The notes beneath the pieces were generated by a model. The model ran no database searches, was not told where the DNA came from, and saw nothing but the letters and a program-made list of their open reading frames with translations. A DNA stretch of 64,000 nt from Ambrosia x helenae (Eukaryota > Streptophyta > Magnoliopsida > Asterales > Asteraceae). The stretch covers positions 716,413 through 780,412 of the forward strand of contig JAUTDX010007104.1 of assembly GCA_030844895.1 (NCBI GenBank). The letters are read 5' to 3'. Made by a program: the position numbers and the translations under genes. This document shows, in pieces, positions 63,561-64,000 of the stretch (within the stretch, counting starts at the first letter, position 1; every line of letters starts with the position of its first letter).

Positions 63561-64000
63561 GTAAGTGTAAATTAGCATTCCGAGACCCGATTTAACATGT
63601 AGTAACATGCTAGGAACCCCGTAACATGTCTAATAACTTGGTAACATGTATTTGGATGTATTTCGGTGATACGTGAACTATGTGCTATAACTTGTTGTGC
63701 GTTAACGTATGTTAAGTGTACTTGCGTTATTGTACGTTTTGGAGCGTAAACATAAACGGGGAGTCTCGGGTCACCAATGGGATGTCGAGTCTTGTACTTT
63801 GGGTCGGTTAAACAGTCACGGTGTTTTCAAACGAACTTGGTTATGGTCTGGACATCTAGGGACTAATTAACCTGCGGGTTATTAGTCTAAGTACTTGTAA
63901 CTGTCGTATGTTAGGTCGCCGCTTACGGGACTAGCATAGCAGCTGGGTTTACTCGGGTTAGGAGTAACGCAACTTAAGGTGAGTTTACGGCCCCTCTTTT

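Larger units (their letters stand above)
62067..64000 (+). mobile_element. 3' LTR of the plus-strand Gypsy element (cut by window end)
   Basis: It starts TGTGACACCCGGCAAATTCT and carries a TATA box (TATAAATA, 62644-62651) 577 bp in. By comparison with the 5' copy ending at 56715, about 710 bp lie beyond the window. It shares ends and overall plan with the LTRs at 47743-50276 and 53216-55905 but has its own minisatellite motif. Confidence 0.92.

Overview
This is nuclear DNA of a flowering plant. The evidence is spliced genes with GT-AG introns, plastid- or mitochondrion-type leader peptides, and dense plant transposons. The repeat types (chromovirus-like Gypsy elements with very long LTRs, Helitrons ending in a GC-rich palindrome plus CTAG, hAT and PIF/Harbinger MITEs, a CACTA element with a Ulp1-type protease) suggest an asterid, most likely Asteraceae. 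That last step is inference.

Five host loci stand out. (1) 2153-2298 (-): exon 1 only of an acid phosphatase/vanadium haloperoxidase-related membrane protein. (2) 15626-15838 (+): a 70-residue bL31-like organellar ribosomal protein. (3) 16884-17639 (+): a secreted STIG1-type cysteine-rich protein with an unusual proline-rich tail. (4) 28136-30898 (+): aspartate carbamoyltransferase in five exons. (5) 36316-44430 (+): a FAD-dependent monooxygenase in eleven exons. Loci 4 and 5 have canonical splice junctions and conserved motifs, but their frames are broken only by single-base indels, mostly bases lost from G runs. The choice between uncorrected consensus errors and real decay is left open.

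The rest is mobile DNA. 1-3600 holds repeat debris, a SINE, a LINE fragment and a minus-strand Helitron end. 4067-11992 is a candidate Helitron with two degenerate Pif1-type helicase tails and a 2.7-kb solo LTR flanked by a 5-bp target-site duplication (TSD). 13399-13639 is a SINE with a 16-bp TSD. 19239-19971 holds two MITEs. About 20250-22042 is a second copy of the LTR family seen at 5052-7734. 22353-24821 is a complete, apparently young gag-only LTR retrotransposon (207-bp LTRs, TSD AAATC). 31377-33409 holds a hAT MITE and a PIF/Harbinger element. 45060-47742 holds inverted gag fragments and a CACTA element with a Ulp1-like protease.

47743-64000 is a nest of chromovirus-like Gypsy elements. 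A minus-strand element (LTR plus pol) is truncated at a filler-DNA junction. That junction abuts the truncated 5' LTR of a plus-strand element, whose 5' LTR is split by a solo LTR of the first element's family (TSD ACTGT). The plus-strand element runs through PBS, intron-containing gag, protease, reverse transcriptase, RNase H, integrase, chromodomain and polypurine tract into a 3' LTR cut by the window edge.

The most unusual signals are small-scale: LTRs carrying paired hairpin-forming minisatellites whose motif is shared within an LTR but differs between families; a hairpin array with compensatory changes; tRNA-like Pol III promoter modules inside LTRs; and the uncharacterised second reading frame of the gag-only retrotransposon.
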